DNA of 64,000 nucleotides from Mycolicibacterium chitae (GTDB lineage: Bacteria; Actinomycetota; Actinomycetes; Mycobacteriales; Mycobacteriaceae). Position numbers and translations under genes: made by a program. Of the stretch, positions 62,412 to 64,000 are shown piece after piece. The notes below the pieces were generated by a model. It was given only the letters and a program-made list of their open reading frames with translations. It was not told where the DNA came from and did not search any database. Position 1 is the stretch's first letter. Each line of letters begins with the position of its first letter. Location: NCBI RefSeq assembly GCF_900637205.1, contig NZ_LR134355.1, positions 3,038,001-3,102,000 of the forward strand, written 5' to 3'.

Positions 62412-63434
62412 ATGGCGGCGGTAACACTGCAGGATGTGGCGCTGCGCGCAGGCGTGTCCCAAGCAACGGCATCGCGCGTGCTCAACGGCTCGTCGCGGGT
62501 TCCCGGCGCGGGCGTGGCCGACCGCGTCCGCGCCGCCGCACGCGAACTCGGCTACGTTCCGAACGCGCAGGCGCAGGCGCTGGCCCGCGCCTCCACCGGC
62601 CTGCTCGGCCTGGTCGTCCATGACATCGCCGACCCCTACTTCTCCTCGATCGTGCGCGGCGCCCAGGCCGCGGCTCGCGTCGCGGGCAAACAGGTACTGC
62701 TCGCCAGCACCGGCCGGGACTTCGACATCGAACGGGACTCGGTGAGTACCTTCATCGCCCACCGCGCCGACGCGATCGTGCTGGCCGGCTCCCGGCAAAG
62801 TGGCGACCTCGATCGGGAACTGGAGGTGGAGTTCGACCGCTATCGCGCCAACGGCGGACGCCTGGTGGTGATCGGCCAGCCGCTCGCCTTTGGCGGTGCC
62901 GTCGAGCCCGAAAACTATGCCGCCTCAGCCGAATTGGCCGATGCCCTGGTAGCCGAAGGTCACCGACAGTTCGCCGTGATCGGCGGACCGGGCAACATCC
63001 GCACCGCGGTGGATCGGCGCAACGGATTCGTCGACGCGCTGTGCAAGCTGGGGCTGAACACGGCGGTCGAGGTATCCGGAGAGTTCACCCGCGACGGCGG
63101 GTACTCCGCGGCCCGGCGCCTGGCGGCGGCATTGCAACTCGAGTCGGGCGCCGCGGCCCCGCCGGTCTGCGTATACGCCGTCACCGACGTGATGGCCATC
63201 GGGGCCATCGCCGCCTGGCGCGAACTCGACCTCCGGGTCCCCCAGGACGTGTGCATCGCCGGCTTCGACGACATCCCGACCCTGCGGGACCACACCCCCA
63301 GCCTGACCACCGTCGCACTCGAACTCGAACAGATCGGCGTCCGCGCCGTCGAACTGGCACTGGATACCGCGACCGACCTGCGCGAAAGTGCGCCGGGGCG
63401 GGTCATCCTGCGCGACAGCACGCGACTGGACTGA
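62412..63434 (+). CDS. LacI family transcriptional regulator
   Basis: 340 aa. DNA-binding domain VTLQDVALRAGVSQATASRVLNGSSRVP with hinge region ELGYVPNAQAQALARASTGLLGLVV, then a periplasmic-binding-protein-like sugar domain with FGFDDIPT-like AGFDDIPTLRDHTPSLTTVALELEQIG. Divergent from the Gfo/Idh operon and directly before the ABC permease promoter; identical operators at both sites suggest it controls both. ATG 62412 follows GGGAG. Confidence 0.93.
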   Translation: MAAVTLQDVALRAGVSQATASRVLNGSSRVPGAGVADRVRAAARELGYVPNAQAQALARASTGLLGLVVHDIADPYFSSIVRGAQAAARVAGKQVLLASTGRDFDIERDSVSTFIAHRADAIVLAGSRQSGDLDRELEVEFDRYRANGGRLVVIGQPLAFGGAVEPENYAASAELADALVAEGHRQFAVIGGPGNIRTAVDRRNGFVDALCKLGLNTAVEVSGEFTRDGGYSAARRLAAALQLESGAAAPPVCVYAVTDVMAIGAIAAWRELDLRVPQDVCIAGFDDIPTLRDHTPSLTTVALELEQIGVRAVELALDTATDLRESAPGRVILRDSTRLD

Positions 63435-63479
63435 GCCTGGTCCCGCTGGCCTCGCCCGGCGGCGCACCTCGCAATGTGG

Positions 63480-63509
63480 TTGACAGTGTGTGCGACATCA
63501 CGTTATCGT
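63480..63509 (+). promoter_or_regulatory. Sigma-70-type promoter of the ABC permease unit
   Basis: TTGACA (63480-63485), 18 nt, TATCGT (63504-63509). A consensus -35 is rare in this genome background, so this is a convincing promoter. Confidence 0.7.
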
Positions 63510-63521
63510 CGGTCCGGCTTC

Positions 63522-63535
63522 GGAAAGCGCATTCC
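63522..63535. promoter_or_regulatory. LacI-type operator at the ABC permease promoter
   Basis: GGAAAGCGCATTCC, exact reverse complement of the site at 62336-62349, starting 12 bp after the -10 box and so covering the first transcribed bases. Confidence 0.75.
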
Positions 63536-63602
63536 CAATCGGGACGAGACGAGCTCTTGCAGCATGTTCGACCCGTGCAACTGCGACCTTGAGGACATCC
63601 CC

Positions 63603-64000
63603 ATGGCGGCAACCACTTCGGCCCGCGCCCGCAAACCGGACGCCGGATCGGCCTCCACGCGCACCCGACCACCCGCGCGAAAGATCTTCTCCCCGCGCAG
63701 CACCGCGGCCTCTGTCTGGCGTCCCCTGGCGCTCGTCGTCGCGCTCTTGGCCGGCTGGTGGGCAGTCACCGCGGCGGACCTGGTCGCGCCCTACATCCTC
63801 CCGTCGCCCGCCGATACCTGGAGTGCCGCCGCCGACAACGCGGCCTACCTGGTGCAACACACCTGGGTGACCACCTGGGAGACTCTGGTCGGCTTCGTGA
63901 TCGCGACCGTCCTGGGCGTGCTCATGGCGGTGGTGATGGTGTACTCGGCCAACCTGGAGAAGACGGTCTATCCGCTCATCCTCTTCGCGCAGGTCATCCC
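63603..64000 (+). CDS. ABC transporter permease (SsuC/TauC/NitT type), 3' partial
   Basis: First 132 codons of an inner-membrane permease; the rest lies beyond the window. A 35-residue Ser/Thr/Arg-rich N-terminus precedes helix 1 (LALVVALLAGWWAVTAA). LVAPYILPSPADTWSAA is typical of the sulfonate/nitrate/pyrimidine-precursor permease family, and TTWETLVGFVIATVLGVLMAVVMVYS begins the conserved domain. ATG 63603 has GAGGA nine bases upstream; in-frame ATG 63564 has none. Its promoter carries the LacI operator, linking transport to the divergent catabolic operon. Confidence 0.85.
   Translation, partial: MAATTSARARKPDAGSASTRTRPPARKIFSPRSTAASVWRPLALVVALLAGWWAVTAADLVAPYILPSPADTWSAAADNAAYLVQHTWVTTWETLVGFVIATVLGVLMAVVMVYSANLEKTVYPLILFAQVI

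Overview
The window is a high-GC actinobacterial chromosome segment, and everything in it points to a mycobacterium, most likely an environmental Mycolicibacterium-type species. The gene order recX-recA, DUF3046, glycosyltransferase, ephG, pspM-pspA-clgR-pgsA, argA, ftsK, rnj-dapA-thyX, dfrA-thyA, dapB, ald, pepR-gpsI-lppU-rpsO-ribF, mntR/sirR, truB-pptT-pptH follows the order I know for the Rv2736c-Rv2800 region of M. tuberculosis. Several insertions are not part of that backbone. Other mycobacterial signs are GTG starts, four-base stop/start overlaps and leaderless genes with a TAnnnT box 6-8 nt before the start codon. I saw no tRNA, rRNA, insertion sequence, prophage or CRISPR array. The only mobile element is an intein in recA.

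Layout. 1-1323: end of a glutamate-type ABC importer (gluC partial, gluD). 1324-2427: divergent DinB-like/MarR pair around a perfect operator. 2424-5215: recX-recA with a 364-residue intein and two damage-responsive promoter signals. 5241-8276: hydrolase, DUF3046, glycosyltransferase, EphG and DUF5313. 8318-11130: the Psp envelope-stress operon (clgR, pspA, pspM) downstream of pgsA. 11178-16483: argA, ftsK and a small redox/methyltransferase set. 16489-19101: a secreted protein with a Trp/Asp tail followed by a histidine kinase/response regulator pair. 19112-25763: RNA decay, lysine and folate/thymidylate genes, with both thyX and thyA. 25765-30024: a 1419-residue cyclase/ATPase fused to a glycosyltransferase domain. 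30096-34815: transporter, membrane proteins, CsbD, flavodoxin-like protein, an SDR and dapB.

34927-40794 looks like a catabolic module (crotonase, hydrolase, flavin monooxygenase, PucR regulator, acyl-CoA ligase). 40938-45403 holds ald, YchJ, DUF4334, nitronate monooxygenase and PepR. 45381-53702 is core RNA/translation/cofactor machinery, including PptT and its opposing hydrolase PptH. 53824-57865 holds exported DUF3558, CocE-like hydrolase, DUF1802, DUF2277 and a crotonase.

57955-64000 is the most interesting accessory region. Four tightly coupled minus-strand genes (Gfo/Idh/MocA oxidoreductase, DUF993 aldolase-like protein, TIM-barrel isomerase/epimerase, glycerate kinase) lie opposite a LacI regulator, and an ABC permease starts at the window edge. 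The same near-palindrome, GGAAAGCGCATTCC, sits at the catabolic promoter and again just after the -10 box of the transporter promoter. This predicts one LacI-controlled uptake and catabolism regulon for an unidentified sugar-like compound ending in glycerate.
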